Position numbers and translations under genes: made by a program. From Bacillus sp. FJAT-29937 (lineage in GTDB: Bacteria; Bacillota; Bacilli; Bacillales; Cytobacillaceae): a DNA stretch of 64,000 nucleotides. Positions 44,761-53,841 of this stretch are shown one piece after another (positions within the stretch are counted from its first letter, which is position 1; each line of letters begins with the position of its first letter). The stretch spans positions 40,570 to 104,569 of the forward strand of contig NZ_LMAS01000010.1 in assembly GCF_001509555.1 (NCBI RefSeq), given 5' to 3'. The notes under the pieces are model-generated. The model searched no databases. It was not told the DNA's origin and saw nothing but the letters and a program-made list of their open reading frames with translations.

Positions 44761-45669
44761 TTGCCTATTAAGATTCCAAAGCTTTTGCCGGCAAGAGAAA
44801 TTTTAGAAGAAGAAAATATATTCGTTATGGATGATGATCGTGCTCTTATGCAGGACATTCGACCTTTAAATATACTTATTTTAAATTTAATGCCAGAGAA
44901 GGAAAAAACAGAAGCCCAGCTATTAAGGCTTTTAGGAAATACACCGCTGCAAGTCAATATTTCTTTTCTGAGGACAGCTACACATGAATCTAAGAACACA
45001 AGCCCATTGCACCTCGAGCAGTTTTATACTACCTTTTCGGACATTAAGCACCGAAAATTTGATGGCATGATCATTACAGGTGCTCCAATTGAATTGCTCC
45101 CATTTGAAAAAGTGGATTATTGGGAGGAGCTTTCTGAAATTATGGATTGGACGAATAGCAATGTAACTTCTACCTTACATATATGCTGGGGAGCCCAAGC
45201 TGCATTATTCCACCATTTCGGCATAAAGAAATATGAGCTATCAGGAAAATGCTCTGGTGTATACACTCATCAAGTCCATGATCGTTCAGAAAAGTTGCTC
45301 AGAGGATTTGACGATGCCTTTCTAGCTCCACATTCTAGATATACTGATATATTCATAGAAGAGCTGGAAAACCATCCAACATTAAAATTGCTTTCTACAT
45401 CTGAAGAAGCGGGACCATTTATTTTGAGTGCGAATAATGGGAAACAAATAATGATTACAGGCCATTTAGAGTATGAAGCAGATACATTAGCTGAAGAGTA
45501 CAGAAGAGATGTACAAAAGGGATTGGATATTCATGTTCCTGAACATTATTTTCCAAACGATGACCCTTCCAAACAGCCGTTAAATAGATGGCGCTCTCAT
45601 GCCCATTTATTATTTTCAAACTGGCTGAATTACTATGTATACCAAGAAACTCCATATGAGTGGGATTAG
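44761..45669 (+). CDS. metA: Homoserine O-acetyltransferase MetA (HTS family)
   Basis: 302 residues from TTG 44761, with AGGGGG upstream. The catalytic Cys142 is in ICWGAQAAL. Residue 111 is Glu ([10 protein letters not shown]), which in this family marks acetyl-CoA rather than succinyl-CoA use, so homoserine O-acetyltransferase is preferred over transsuccinylase. It commits homoserine to methionine. The organism is syntenic with B. subtilis metA here. Monocistronic, with its own promoter and terminator. Confidence 0.93.
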   Translation: MPIKIPKLLPAREILEEENIFVMDDDRALMQDIRPLNILILNLMPEKEKTEAQLLRLLGNTPLQVNISFLRTATHESKNTSPLHLEQFYTTFSDIKHRKFDGMIITGAPIELLPFEKVDYWEELSEIMDWTNSNVTSTLHICWGAQAALFHHFGIKKYELSGKCSGVYTHQVHDRSEKLLRGFDDAFLAPHSRYTDIFIEELENHPTLKLLSTSEEAGPFILSANNGKQIMITGHLEYEADTLAEEYRRDVQKGLDIHVPEHYFPNDDPSKQPLNRWRSHAHLLFSNWLNYYVYQETPYEWD

Positions 45670-45672
45670 AAC

Positions 45673-45711
45673 AGAAAGCGGGAGCTCCCCCAAAAGGGTG
45701 CTTCCGCTTTT
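45673..45711. terminator. Bidirectional terminator between metA and the AIM24 gene
   Basis: AAAGCGGGAGC pairs with GCTTCCGCTTT (one wobble), with an inner CCC/GGG pairing. Confidence 0.8.
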
Positions 45712-46404
45712 CTAAGATTGCTGTGAATAGTAAACTTCCTCAAACGGCTGAACGACAACAAATCCATTGCCTGAAAATTTCATTTGAATGGATTCGCCGC
45801 TTCCTCTCCCCAGGAAAGTTTTGAAAGAAATATCAGTCACAAATTCAGGCTGCAATGTCCCTGACCATGCAACAGTTGCATTCGGGTCTGTAAATACTGG
45901 ATTATCAGGAGTTACTAGCAAGGTTAAAGGCTCATAATGCGAGGTGATGGCAACCATCCCAGTCCCTTCTAGACGAACATTGAAGAGCCCGCCTGAAAGC
46001 ATTCCTGCCACTCGTCTCATTAACTTAATATCCCAGCTGATAGATGGCTCAAACGCAAGTAAATCATTTCCGTTCACAAAAATAGAATCTCCCTGCAAAT
46101 GTAGGACAGAGATTTTTTTCCCTTGATCGGCTAAATATAATTTTCCGTTTCCTGTCGCTTTCATTAAGGAAGTGCCTTCTCCGGTTAATGCTTTTTTAAA
46201 CATTTTCCCAATTCCGTGTTCAAGAATGCCCTCCCGTTCAAATTTAATATTGCCTCGGTAGGATATCATAGCTCCAGTTTTTGCCCAGATTTGATTATTT
46301 AAATTAATCTCTAATATTCTTGGTGTTTCAAGCTCAAATAACCCTTCCCCTTTATCCTGCTGCTGAGTTGACTGTACAAAATCATGAATTGAATAACGGC
46401 TCAT
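45712..46404 (-). CDS. AIM24 family protein
   Basis: 230 residues from ATG 46404, which overlaps the methyltransferase stop (ATGA) and has GGAGGAAG upstream. Mostly beta structure in the AIM24/TIGR00266 pattern: [29 protein letters not shown], and the late [21 protein letters not shown]. The family's bacterial function is unknown; the fold resembles tryptophan-RNA attenuation-protein-like barrels. Coupling to a methyltransferase is notable. Confidence 0.82.
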   Translation of the reverse strand: MSRYSIHDFVQSTQQQDKGEGLFELETPRILEINLNNQIWAKTGAMISYRGNIKFEREGILEHGIGKMFKKALTGEGTSLMKATGNGKLYLADQGKKISVLHLQGDSIFVNGNDLLAFEPSISWDIKLMRRVAGMLSGGLFNVRLEGTGMVAITSHYEPLTLLVTPDNPVFTDPNATVAWSGTLQPEFVTDISFKTFLGRGSGESIQMKFSGNGFVVVQPFEEVYYSQQS

Positions 46405-47105
46405 TTGTCTTCCTCCAAATCTTTCTTCCCATTTTTCAACATAAAAACCCACATAAATGAAAGGGATTGCTTTAATTCTATCGATAAGGACCCTTTAGGA
46501 AGCTGTTCAGCCGCGCGCTTATACACGCCAAGCTCGCCAACTTTATGCCAATCATTCTCTTCTGCTAGTTTCTCGAATTCCCAGGGCATCATCGTATTAC
46601 ATATTACCTTTTCCCGATATAGCCGCATATAACTATTTACTCTTGGCGCAGCAGTTGGCCCAAGAATGCCAATGCAGGCGAATCCCCCAGGCTTTACAGC
46701 TCTTTGGGCTTCCATTAAGACCTTTAGAGGATCCTCGGTCCACTCTAAAGAGTTAATCGCCATTACAGCATCTAAGCTATTATCAAAAAAGGGAAGGGCA
46801 GAAATATCTCCTTTCATAAATTGTGATCGATTATGCTGATTTATTTCCTTTGCTCTCCCAATCATTTCATCGGAAACATCAATTCCTGTAACCATATATC
46901 CAGCTTCGGATAGCTTTAATGATCCGAAACCATCTCCACAGCCAAGATCACCTACAGAACCGCCGGAAGGAACAAATTCTGCAAAAAATGGCGGGATCTC
47001 TTTTCTGCTGCCACTTTCCCACATTTCTTTGCTCATTGAATTCCAGCTAGTGGATTTCTCATCCCATTGTTTCTCTGCCTCTTTACTCCATTCAAAATTT
47101 TGCAT
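46401..47105 (-). CDS. Class I SAM-dependent methyltransferase
   Basis: About 234 residues. Motif I is [15 protein letters not shown] (about 47-61), with [16 protein letters not shown] and [29 protein letters not shown] giving acidic and post-motifs, as in UbiE/MenG-like enzymes (Methyltransf_11). GAGGGGG upstream selects ATG 47105. The substrate is unknown. Its stop overlaps the AIM24 start. Confidence 0.82.
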   Translation of the reverse strand: MQNFEWSKEAEKQWDEKSTSWNSMSKEMWESGSRKEIPPFFAEFVPSGGSVGDLGCGDGFGSLKLSEAGYMVTGIDVSDEMIGRAKEINQHNRSQFMKGDISALPFFDNSLDAVMAINSLEWTEDPLKVLMEAQRAVKPGGFACIGILGPTAAPRVNSYMRLYREKVICNTMMPWEFEKLAEENDWHKVGELGVYKRAAEQLPKGSLSIELKQSLSFMWVFMLKNGKKDLEEDK

Positions 47106-47249
47106 AATCCCCCTCGCTTTCACACAATTTAGAACTGAACAAATAAAATAAATGTCTCTCCTTTATTATTTCTCTATTAAGAATACGAATCCTTTGTTTA
47201 AAAATACAATACTTGAGAAAAATAAGACTATTCAAAGGAGGAGAAACTT

Positions 47250-47471
47250 TTGTTAGAAGAACAGCTAGTCGCTGTACACAGAAATTATTATGGAGATATT
47301 ATAAGTTTTAAAACGTCAAATTGACGAATCATTTCCTATCAAAAAGCTTTACAAGAGGCGGAAATTGGTCAGATAACGGGAGTGAATATACAAAATGGCC
47401 AGGATGGACATTCTTCCATCTTAGTGCCTGAGACTTCCATATCTTTTCATGACTGGCCTGAAATGTATTAA
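47250..47471 (+). pseudogene. DUF3892-type gene interrupted by an in-frame TGA
   Basis: Starting at TTG 47250 with AAAGGAGGAG upstream, the frame reads LLEEQLVAVHRNYYGDIISFKTSN, then TGA (47322-47324), then RIISYQKALQEAEIG... to a TAA at 47471, 74 codons in all. The two halves together have the DUF3892 pattern. The stop sits where family members have Gly, so a single G-to-T change (GGA to TGA) would explain it. The ribosome site and terminator are intact, so the lesion is recent or a sequencing error. No Sec machinery is visible. Confidence 0.7.
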
Positions 47472-47497
47472 AGGACCTGCATCATTGGCAGGTCCTT
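47471..47497. terminator. Hairpin between the DUF3892 pseudogene and mntR
   Basis: AAGGACCTGC/GCAGGTCCTT, a perfect 10-bp stem with a 7-base loop. The T tracts are short. Confidence 0.65.
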
Positions 47498-47498
47498 A

Positions 47499-47993
47499 CT
47501 ATTGCTCTTGGGCTAACTTTTGTTCTTGGTCTTCCTCTTGTTCTTGATTTTGTTCTTCCGCTGCCTCTTGCTCTTCCTCTTCGTTTTGTCTTTGAATCTC
47601 TCTTAACGCTTCAACCCGCTCGGCATTCTCATCAAAATACTGAACGAGATCGCCGATTCTGTCGATTGCATCCCAGCTTAAATGATGTTCAATCCCTTCA
47701 ACATCGCTGTAGATATTTTCTTCTTTTACTCCAATTAACCGAAGCATCTGCTCCAGCAAATCATGCCGAAATACAAGTCTTTTTCCAATCTTATTGCCTT
47801 TTGAAGTCAGACTTAAACCTCTGTATTTTTCATAAACTAGATATCCATCTTTATCAAGCTTCTGAACCATTTTTGTAACAGAGGAGGGATGTACCGCGAG
47901 AGCTTCTGCTATATCTGAAACACGGGCATAGGTTTTCTCGGCAATTAACATGTAAATCTGTTCGATATAGTCTTCCATACTAGGTGTTGGCAT
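47499..47993 (-). CDS. mntR: Manganese-responsive regulator MntR with acidic/Gln-rich tail
   Basis: 164 residues from ATG 47993 (GGGAGGG six bases upstream). Residues 1-70 are the DtxR-type winged helix ([41 protein letters not shown]); metal ligands (D8 of the MEDY region, E11, H77, E99, E102, H103) are supported by RHDLLEQ and EGIEHHLSW. After the usual end near residue 135 there is an extra 27-residue low-complexity tail of Glu, Gln and Asp, absent from the 142-residue B. subtilis protein. It represses Mn(II) importers; the mntABCD operon lies at 57958-61464. Confidence 0.9.
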   Translation of the reverse strand: MPTPSMEDYIEQIYMLIAEKTYARVSDIAEALAVHPSSVTKMVQKLDKDGYLVYEKYRGLSLTSKGNKIGKRLVFRHDLLEQMLRLIGVKEENIYSDVEGIEHHLSWDAIDRIGDLVQYFDENAERVEALREIQRQNEEEEQEAAEEQNQEQEEDQEQKLAQEQ

Positions 47994-48191
47994 CGAATAC
48001 CCTCCCATATGAACTGGCCAAATATCTTTGTCCTATTTTTCGTATACTTCATTATATGAAAATGACAATGCAAAGTGCCTATTTTTAAAGGCAGCTGTCA
48101 AAGTTAATATCATATAAATATCTTAAGGCCTCTAAAAAGTTTACTACATTCATCCTAGTGAAACAAGGAATTCAGGCGGCTAATGTTTACT

Positions 48192-50345
48192 CTATTGGTT
48201 CTGAAACGAAAACTTTACTCTCTTTTCCTTATCATCCCACATTAGTTTTGCCGAAAAAGTTTTTTCCTTGCCTTTAAAACCTTCGATTAATTCTGTCGCG
48301 CTATCCTGGAGCAGCTGCTTAACAATCTTTTGTGTGATGGATTTTCCCATTATTTTTTTTGAGATAGTAAAATTACATTTCGTTTTACTAAAATTCGTAC
48401 ATCCATAAAACTTGCCTTTATCAATGACCTTGCCTTCACAAAATTTGCACTTGCCAATGGCAGTTGCTCTCTTTTGATTCGATTTTCCAGGTGTGAAGCC
48501 ATCTTTATCTTCTTCATTGAATGCCCATTCCCCGGCATTTTTTACAGATGCTTCAATAATATGCGAAACCATTTTATTTGTCTGCTCCATAAATTGCTTT
48601 GGGGAGGCCTCACCATTTGAAATGTCTTTAAGGCGCTGCTCCCATTTGGCAGTCATCTCTGGAGAGGCAAGAATTTCGGATCCAATGGCACCGATTAATA
48701 TGTTTGCCTTCGGTGTTGCATATACTAGATTTTTATTGATATCAATATAATTTCGGTCTTTCAACATCGTTATAATGCCTGCTCTTGTTGCTTCTGTTCC
48801 AAGGCCTTCTGTTTTCATCAGCACTTTTTCCAGCTCTTTGTCTTCTATATGCTTGCCTGCAGTCTTCATGAGTGTAATAAGCTGACCTTCTGTGTATCTT
48901 TTAGGCGGCTGTGTTTTACTTTCTTTTACCTCTGCCTTTATCACATTGCCTTTTTCTCCTTTTTGCAATAGAGGCAATTCTGGTTCATTGTCTTTTTCCA
49001 CCTGCGGAATGACCTTCCTCCATCCCTCTTCTAGCTGAACCTTCCCCTTTGATAGAAATTTAGCTCTCCCTTCAACGAGTGTTTTTACGGTCGTATATTC
49101 GGTGACAGCCTTACCATAATTTGCAGCAATAAGACTCCGCACAATTAAGTCATACAGCTTTTTTTCATCAGGAGAAAGCTTTTCCATGTTCGGTACTTGC
49201 TCAGTAGGAATGATTGCATAATGGTCTGTTACTTTTTTGTCATTCACATATCTTTTATTAGAAATAAGTGAATTGGTCGGCAAAGGGAAAAAGGCTTGAT
49301 AATCACTGATTCGTCCGATTTTATTCAGAGTTTCCGGAAATAGCTCAGCTTCCCCTTTTGTCACATGTCTCGAATCAGAACGCGGATAAGAAACGATCCC
49401 TTTTTGGTAAAGCTTTTGTAATACATCTAACGTTTTTTTCGGAGGCAGCTTAAAGCGGCGATTTGCTTCTGCCTGAAGTGATGATAAATTAAATAATAGC
49501 GGAGGAAGAAATTCCTTTTTTTCTGCCTGAACTTCTGCAACCTCCGCTTCTTTATTTTGGCAAAAAGCAGCGATTTTTTCGGCAAGCTCCTTTGTCTTTA
49601 TTCGCGTCTCTCCGTCATTTTCCCATTTTCCCATATATTTTTTTCCATTTATTTTGAATTGGGCTTGGACTTCCCAAAAAGGTTCTGAAACAAAGCTCTG
49701 AATCTCGTTTTCTCTTTTGACAATTAAGGCAAGAGTCGGTGTTTGCACCCTTCCTACTGAAAAAACATCAGAAAAGCCTTGCTGCTGGAGAAGAAGACTA
49801 TATAGACGGGAAGCATTCATCCCAACGACCCAGTCAGCACATGCTCTCGTATATGCCTCATAATAAAGGTTACGGGTTTCTGATTCTTCCAGTAATGATT
49901 GGAAACCATCTTTGATGGCTTTTGGGGTTAACGAGGATATCCAGAGCCTTTTCATCGGAAGCCTTGATTTAGTCAGACGGAGAATGTTTCTAATAATTAA
50001 TTCTCCCTCACGCCCTGCATCCCCAGCATGAATGACTTCAGTCAGCTTGGGATCTGAAAGGAGATTTTTTATGATGTAAAATTGCTTTGCTTTATCTTTC
50101 GTCACTTCATATTCAAATTGTGATGGTGTAATCGGCAGTGTATGTAGTGACCATTTCTTCCATGCGGAATCGTATTTTTCTGGTGCTGCCAGCTGACAGA
50201 GATGGCCTACTGCCCATGTCACATAGGCTCCTTGGGGAAAAACATCATTTGGAAATATTTCGACAAACCCTTGGTGCTTCTTCATTTTAAAAACGGAAGC
50301 CAGTGTCACTCCCTGATCAGGCTTTTCCGCAATAATAAGTTTCAT
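48192..50345 (-). CDS. topB: DNA topoisomerase III (TopB)
   Basis: About 717 residues from MKLIIAEKPDQG. TOPRIM domain at the N-terminus (IAEKPDQG, AGDAGREGELI); the catalytic Tyr is in GIVSYPRSDSRH; and a zinc-binding C-terminal part (CKFCEGKVIDKGKFYGCTNF...KCNF) is present. It is a type IA enzyme that decatenates DNA. The ATG 39 bases upstream (50384) lacks family support. It stands alone with about 180 bp to mntR. Confidence 0.94.
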   Translation of the reverse strand: MKLIIAEKPDQGVTLASVFKMKKHQGFVEIFPNDVFPQGAYVTWAVGHLCQLAAPEKYDSAWKKWSLHTLPITPSQFEYEVTKDKAKQFYIIKNLLSDPKLTEVIHAGDAGREGELIIRNILRLTKSRLPMKRLWISSLTPKAIKDGFQSLLEESETRNLYYEAYTRACADWVVGMNASRLYSLLLQQQGFSDVFSVGRVQTPTLALIVKRENEIQSFVSEPFWEVQAQFKINGKKYMGKWENDGETRIKTKELAEKIAAFCQNKEAEVAEVQAEKKEFLPPLLFNLSSLQAEANRRFKLPPKKTLDVLQKLYQKGIVSYPRSDSRHVTKGEAELFPETLNKIGRISDYQAFFPLPTNSLISNKRYVNDKKVTDHYAIIPTEQVPNMEKLSPDEKKLYDLIVRSLIAANYGKAVTEYTTVKTLVEGRAKFLSKGKVQLEEGWRKVIPQVEKDNEPELPLLQKGEKGNVIKAEVKESKTQPPKRYTEGQLITLMKTAGKHIEDKELEKVLMKTEGLGTEATRAGIITMLKDRNYIDINKNLVYATPKANILIGAIGSEILASPEMTAKWEQRLKDISNGEASPKQFMEQTNKMVSHIIEASVKNAGEWAFNEEDKDGFTPGKSNQKRATAIGKCKFCEGKVIDKGKFYGCTNFSKTKCNFTISKKIMGKSITQKIVKQLLQDSATELIEGFKGKEKTFSAKLMWDDKEKRVKFSFQNQ

Positions 50346-50467
50346 CTCTTGCTCACTTCCAATTTGGATGATAATTTTAGACAACTATATTAATACTACT
50401 GAATCAGCGAGCAAATAACTAGACTTTAATCAAACAGTTTTCTAATTATTAATTTATAGGAGCATTG

Positions 50468-50716
50468 CTACCAAACGCGTTTAAATTTAAATAGCTCTTG
50501 TAAATAACCCCAAATGGAAATCGGAGACATGATCATCTGATAGCAAAGAATAAATAAAATAAATCCTAATTTGTTTTTTCTTACATTTAGGTGAAGCTTT
50601 TTAAATACATAATTTTTCTGATACATATAAAGCAATCCATAACTAATAAAAGTTAAAGGCAAAACTAATAGAGTCATAGGACCTACAATCCAGAAAAATC
50701 CAAAGAAAGCTAGAAT
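50468..50716 (-). pseudogene. Remnant of a GT2-type membrane glycosyltransferase (C-terminus)
   Basis: The open frame reads FFGFFWIVGPMTLLVLPLTF ... MSPISIWGYLQELFKFKRVW, which is the last membrane helices and the conserved ISVWGYxQELFxxKRVWK end of processive family 2 glycosyltransferases. An in-frame TGA closes the frame on the upstream side and no catalytic domain follows within the available 190 bases to marR. ATG 50677 could start a 69-residue peptide, but no good ribosome site is visible. It is best read as a decayed gene end. Confidence 0.6.
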
Positions 50717-50904
50717 TCAGCTGCTTCTTTACTCACCTTTAAACTCATCTATTCACCGCTTTCTAAGAATAATAAACTTCTTATACTTCTAAAACAACTT
50801 ATTCTCAAATAAACTCAATTGAAACAATGGTTTAGTATACCAGAATTTTGAAAATAGCTTCTTCAATTCGATAAGTTGATTAATCAAGTGATAACCTAAA
50901 AAAA

Positions 50905-51348
50905 TTACTTTGGCGGTAATTCTTTTTTTAGGCTATGTTTATGGACACGAGTCATCAGTTTGTACAATGTTTTGGTTTCTTCTTCATTTAAAACCTCATC
51001 AAAAAATGACGATTGAAACGCAAGTTGAGCTGGCATTGCCTCATATAAAATTGCTTCACCTTTCTCAGTGAGATTGATCGTTTTCGTTTTCCAATCTTGC
51101 TTGCGTATAATGTAGCCTTCTTTCTCAAGTCGTACAAGCATACGGGAAATACCGCCTTGCGTAACTGTTATTTTATCGGCTAACTCCATTTGCGTGAGTG
51201 GCTGGTATACCTGTATTTGCACGAGCACATCAAATTGTGCTGTTGTTAAATCAAAACGTTTCAAAAAATCATTCGATAAGTGGTTACTGTAGTTAGTAAA
51301 ACGCATTAAGCGTAACCATATTAAAGACCCCATCGTATTATTACGCAA
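50905..51348 (-). CDS. MarR-family transcriptional regulator (MhqR-like)
   Basis: 147 residues from TTG 51348 with GGAGG eight bases upstream. The winged helix is at about 45-105 ([30 protein letters not shown]). Length and the position next to an azoreductase match MhqR of B. subtilis, which represses azoR2 and mhq genes in response to quinones. The 18-bp palindrome at the azoR start site is the likely operator. Autoregulation is not evident from its own upstream sequence. Confidence 0.85.
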   Translation of the reverse strand: MRNNTMGSLIWLRLMRFTNYSNHLSNDFLKRFDLTTAQFDVLVQIQVYQPLTQMELADKITVTQGGISRMLVRLEKEGYIIRKQDWKTKTINLTEKGEAILYEAMPAQLAFQSSFFDEVLNEEETKTLYKLMTRVHKHSLKKELPPK

Positions 51349-51478
51349 ATGGTTTCCCTCCCCTACATGAATCTTGTTATCACTTTACCACGAAACTGAT
51401 AAAAAATCAAGCTAGACGCAAGTATAAAGGAACAAAGGTTGGGATACTTGCCCAATGCATGTACACAATGTAGAACAG

Positions 51479-51515
51479 ATAAAAAATGATGCTTCCATTA
51501 CTAAGAAAGCATCAT
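51479..51515 (-). terminator. Terminator after the azoR unit
   Basis: ATGATGCTTTC/GGAAGCATCAT (one wobble), 8-base loop, then six T on the minus strand. Confidence 0.85.
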
Positions 51516-51613
51516 CTTTTATTTTTTGCTGGTTTCATACCAATAGAATCAAACCAGCCCCCTGTACCTTTTAAGCCATAGCCTCCAAACCATGGAGTAA
51601 AATCTAATTCCAA
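51512..51613 (-). pseudogene. Truncated DoxX-like ORF (33 codons) downstream of azoR
   Basis: The frame starts at TTG 51613 with AAGGAG six bases upstream and reads [16 protein letters not shown]... ending [11 protein letters not shown]. The WFGGYGxKGTGGWFxSIGxKP block is the periplasmic loop between helices of DoxX proteins (CatD/YfiD-like), which are often encoded with azoreductases. All membrane helices are missing, so this is a fragment that has kept its ribosome site and terminator, or a translated microprotein. Confidence 0.55.
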
Positions 51614-51639
51614 ATTTTACTCCTTTTTATTATGAAAAA

Positions 51640-52272
51640 TTATACTAGTACTGCTGATAAACCTTTTGCTACATTTTCTACTTTTGCTAAACCTTCGGCA
51701 ATTATCGTTTCGGCTTGAGCAGGCATTGCAGCATGACCTTCAATAATCACTTCATCAAGAAGCTTCATACCGAATACTCCGCCGCATACATTTTTAATAT
51801 AAGTAGCAGCCATTTCCATTGGTGAAGCTTCTGGTGATGAATAAATGCCACCGCGAGCACTTAGAACAACAAATTTTTTGTCAGTTAATAATTGTACTGC
51901 ATTGCCATTTTCATCATATTTGAAAGAGAATCCAGCTTGGTAGATATAGTCAATGAAAGATTGCAATTTAGCTGGGATTGTTAAGTTCCATAATGGGAAT
52001 GCGAATACAACTACATCTGCAGCTGTTACTGCATCCATTGCTTTTTGTTTTGCAGCCAAAATACGTTTTTCCACGTCTGTCATTTCTTCACCAGACGCAA
52101 CCTTACCGAAAGCGCTGAATAAGTCTTGACCAAGGTAAGGCATATCTTCTGCAAACACATCGTAAGTCGTTACGTTTACACCTTCAATATTATTCATGAA
52201 AGCTTCATACATTTTAGTTGAAACTGCTTCTGATGCTGGACGGTTGTTTGCTTTTACTACTAGAATATTCAT
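51640..52272 (-). CDS. azoR: FMN-dependent NADH-azoreductase
   Basis: 210 residues, flavodoxin-like AzoR family: NRPASEAVSTKM phosphate loop, FAFPLWNLTIPAKLQSFIDYI, and SARGGIYSS. It reduces quinones and azo dyes by two electrons, protecting thiols. A sigma-A promoter (TTGACC, 17 bases, TATTAT) with an 18-bp palindrome directly after the -10 precedes it. AAAGGAG gives the start. Confidence 0.93.
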   Translation of the reverse strand: MNILVVKANNRPASEAVSTKMYEAFMNNIEGVNVTTYDVFAEDMPYLGQDLFSAFGKVASGEEMTDVEKRILAAKQKAMDAVTAADVVVFAFPLWNLTIPAKLQSFIDYIYQAGFSFKYDENGNAVQLLTDKKFVVLSARGGIYSSPEASPMEMAATYIKNVCGGVFGMKLLDEVIIEGHAAMPAQAETIIAEGLAKVENVAKGLSAVLV

Positions 52273-52304
52273 TATGTTATAAGTCTCCTTTAGATGTCTT
52301 TGAT

Positions 52305-52322
52305 TTAATTATCTCGAATTAA
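52305..52322 (-). promoter_or_regulatory. Candidate MhqR-type operator at the azoR start site
   Basis: TTAATTCGAGATAATTAA: TTAATT and AATTAA flank CGAGAT. The ATTCGAGATA half matches the published MhqR box of B. subtilis. It touches the -10, so binding would block transcription. Confidence 0.6.
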
Positions 52323-52350
52323 TAATATATTAAAATATCAAAATGGTCAA
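52322..52350 (-). promoter_or_regulatory. Sigma-A promoter of azoR
   Basis: TTGACC, 17 bases, TATTAT on the minus strand. Confidence 0.75.
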
Positions 52351-52423
52351 CAATTCAATCTTACTAATTTTTATCCAATTTTTGGCGCATAATAATATCA
52401 TTAATTTATTAAGGGGAGTATTG

Positions 52424-52663
52424 ATGATTAAAGTATTAGGCATTTTTGTTCTCTTATTATTTTTAACGACCTCACTTAGTGTTTTTTTAGATCTTCTTTT
52501 GGGATTTCCACTCTACCACGCAATGTTCCATTTACTAAATCCATTTTGGGTAATGGAACCAGGAGAGTATATTATGGTTATCTTTCTTTTTTTATTAACA
52601 ATTGGGCAACAAATCTTGTTTAAAATAAAAAATAAAGCTAACAAACAGAACTCGTCTAGTTAG
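52424..52663 (+). CDS. Small two-helix membrane protein convergent with the ger operon
   Basis: 79 residues from ATG 52424 with AAGGGGAG five bases upstream. Two membrane helices at about 3-25 and 45-66 flank a short loop (GFPLYHAMFHLLNPFWVMEPGEY); the tail is basic and polar. It ends three bases from the end of the last ger gene and shares its terminator. The size and topology are like the D subunits of some germinant receptors, but the strand is opposite; that link is only a suggestion. Confidence 0.6.
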   Translation: MIKVLGIFVLLLFLTTSLSVFLDLLLGFPLYHAMFHLLNPFWVMEPGEYIMVIFLFLLTIGQQILFKIKNKANKQNSSS

Positions 52664-52674
52664 CTTTATTTATT
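52631..52674. terminator. Bidirectional terminator between the small membrane gene and the ger operon
   Basis: AATAAAGCTAAC/GTTAGCTTTATT, a perfect 12-bp stem overlapping the ends of both convergent genes. Confidence 0.8.
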
Positions 52675-53760
52675 AAACAGCTTACGAATCATTGAAACAG
52701 CAAACATCAATAAAGGAAGGATCACCAAAAATGGAATATAAAGGTATCTCGTTGTAATTGTTACACCTTCATATAAATGCTCTGAATAATCTGAGGCCAT
52801 AATCATCGATAAAAAGGTGATTAATACTGCCATTGGCAAAATAATTTGCTGCTGATTTTTTACTTTAAACAAATCGGTTGTACCAACAACAACAAAATAA
52901 TAAAAAATGGAAAGTTTAAAAAACATCGTAATCAAATTCGTATAAACAACAAGAACATCGATTCGCTGGATAAAATCAAATAGATTTACTTTTGCAATAG
53001 TTGATAGTAACGGGAAAGTGGCATTCTCAGCTTGTTCGATACCGAGGACGCCGATTTTTATAGCGGTTGTCCAACTTAAGACTAATCCGCTTGAAATTAA
53101 GGCAAACAGCCATACTTTCTTTACTGATTGGGGCCGATTTAGAGAAGGGATGATCATCGCAAATACAATCAATTCTGCAAAAGGATAAACAGTCGTTAAC
53201 GGAAAGGCTGTCTTTAAAATGGGCTTCCAGCCATTTTCAAGTATCGGCAGCAAATTTGGCAATGTAAAATTACCTGAAACTAGTATTAATAAATTTCCCG
53301 CTAAACCGATTACAATCAAGACAACAATAAATACTTCTGCCGTTCTCGCTAATACTTCAATCCCTAAAAAAAGCACATAGGAAACTGAAAGAATCATTAA
53401 TATATTAAGAACCAGTAACGGTGTTTTCGGCATTGTCGATGAAAGGAGCAAATCCCCAAAATTTCGTAAAGACCGGGCAGCATCGTATATAAATAAAACA
53501 ACATATAACAAGCCAATCATCCACCCGAGATATTTCCCAAAAATTTTTCTAAGAACCCCAGTGAATAGCAGATTTGGATATTGGCGAAAGATAAAATAGT
53601 AAATAAAGAATAGTGCAATCGCGCCGCATAGGCCGACAAGAATTGCTAGCCAAGCGTCCTTTTTGGCTGTCATTCCATAATTAATGACGATCGCACTCCC
53701 CATTTCAAATAAAAACATGAGTGCAAATAATTGAATGGCACTAATTTTTACCTTCTCCAT
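52666..53760 (-). CDS. Germinant receptor subunit B (GerAB/GerKB type), second copy
   Basis: 364 residues, ten membrane helices, spore germination permease of the APC superfamily. It begins MEKVKISAIQLFALMFLFEMGSAIV and is clearly a paralogue of the gene at 53842 (shared KTPLLxLNILM, EVLARTxEVFIV, LLPxLENGWKP). B subunits bind the germinant. Gene order A-C-B-B gives two candidate specificities on one receptor locus. It lies 81 bp after the first copy and has its own start signal. Confidence 0.9.
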   Translation of the reverse strand: MEKVKISAIQLFALMFLFEMGSAIVINYGMTAKKDAWLAILVGLCGAIALFFIYYFIFRQYPNLLFTGVLRKIFGKYLGWMIGLLYVVLFIYDAARSLRNFGDLLLSSTMPKTPLLVLNILMILSVSYVLFLGIEVLARTAEVFIVVLIVIGLAGNLLILVSGNFTLPNLLPILENGWKPILKTAFPLTTVYPFAELIVFAMIIPSLNRPQSVKKVWLFALISSGLVLSWTTAIKIGVLGIEQAENATFPLLSTIAKVNLFDFIQRIDVLVVYTNLITMFFKLSIFYYFVVVGTTDLFKVKNQQQIILPMAVLITFLSMIMASDYSEHLYEGVTITTRYLYIPFLVILPLLMFAVSMIRKLFNK

Positions 53761-53841
53761 CTCTTTAGTAGCCCTCCTTTCGTTACCTGATCTTCACGTA
53801 GTAATCGAAATAGGAAAATCAGTCTACCTAGCTTAATTTTT

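Noticed and set aside
47322..47324. TGA as selenocysteine in the DUF3892 ORF
   Set aside because: The family has Gly here, no SECIS-like hairpin follows directly, and selenoprotein machinery is not expected in this lineage.
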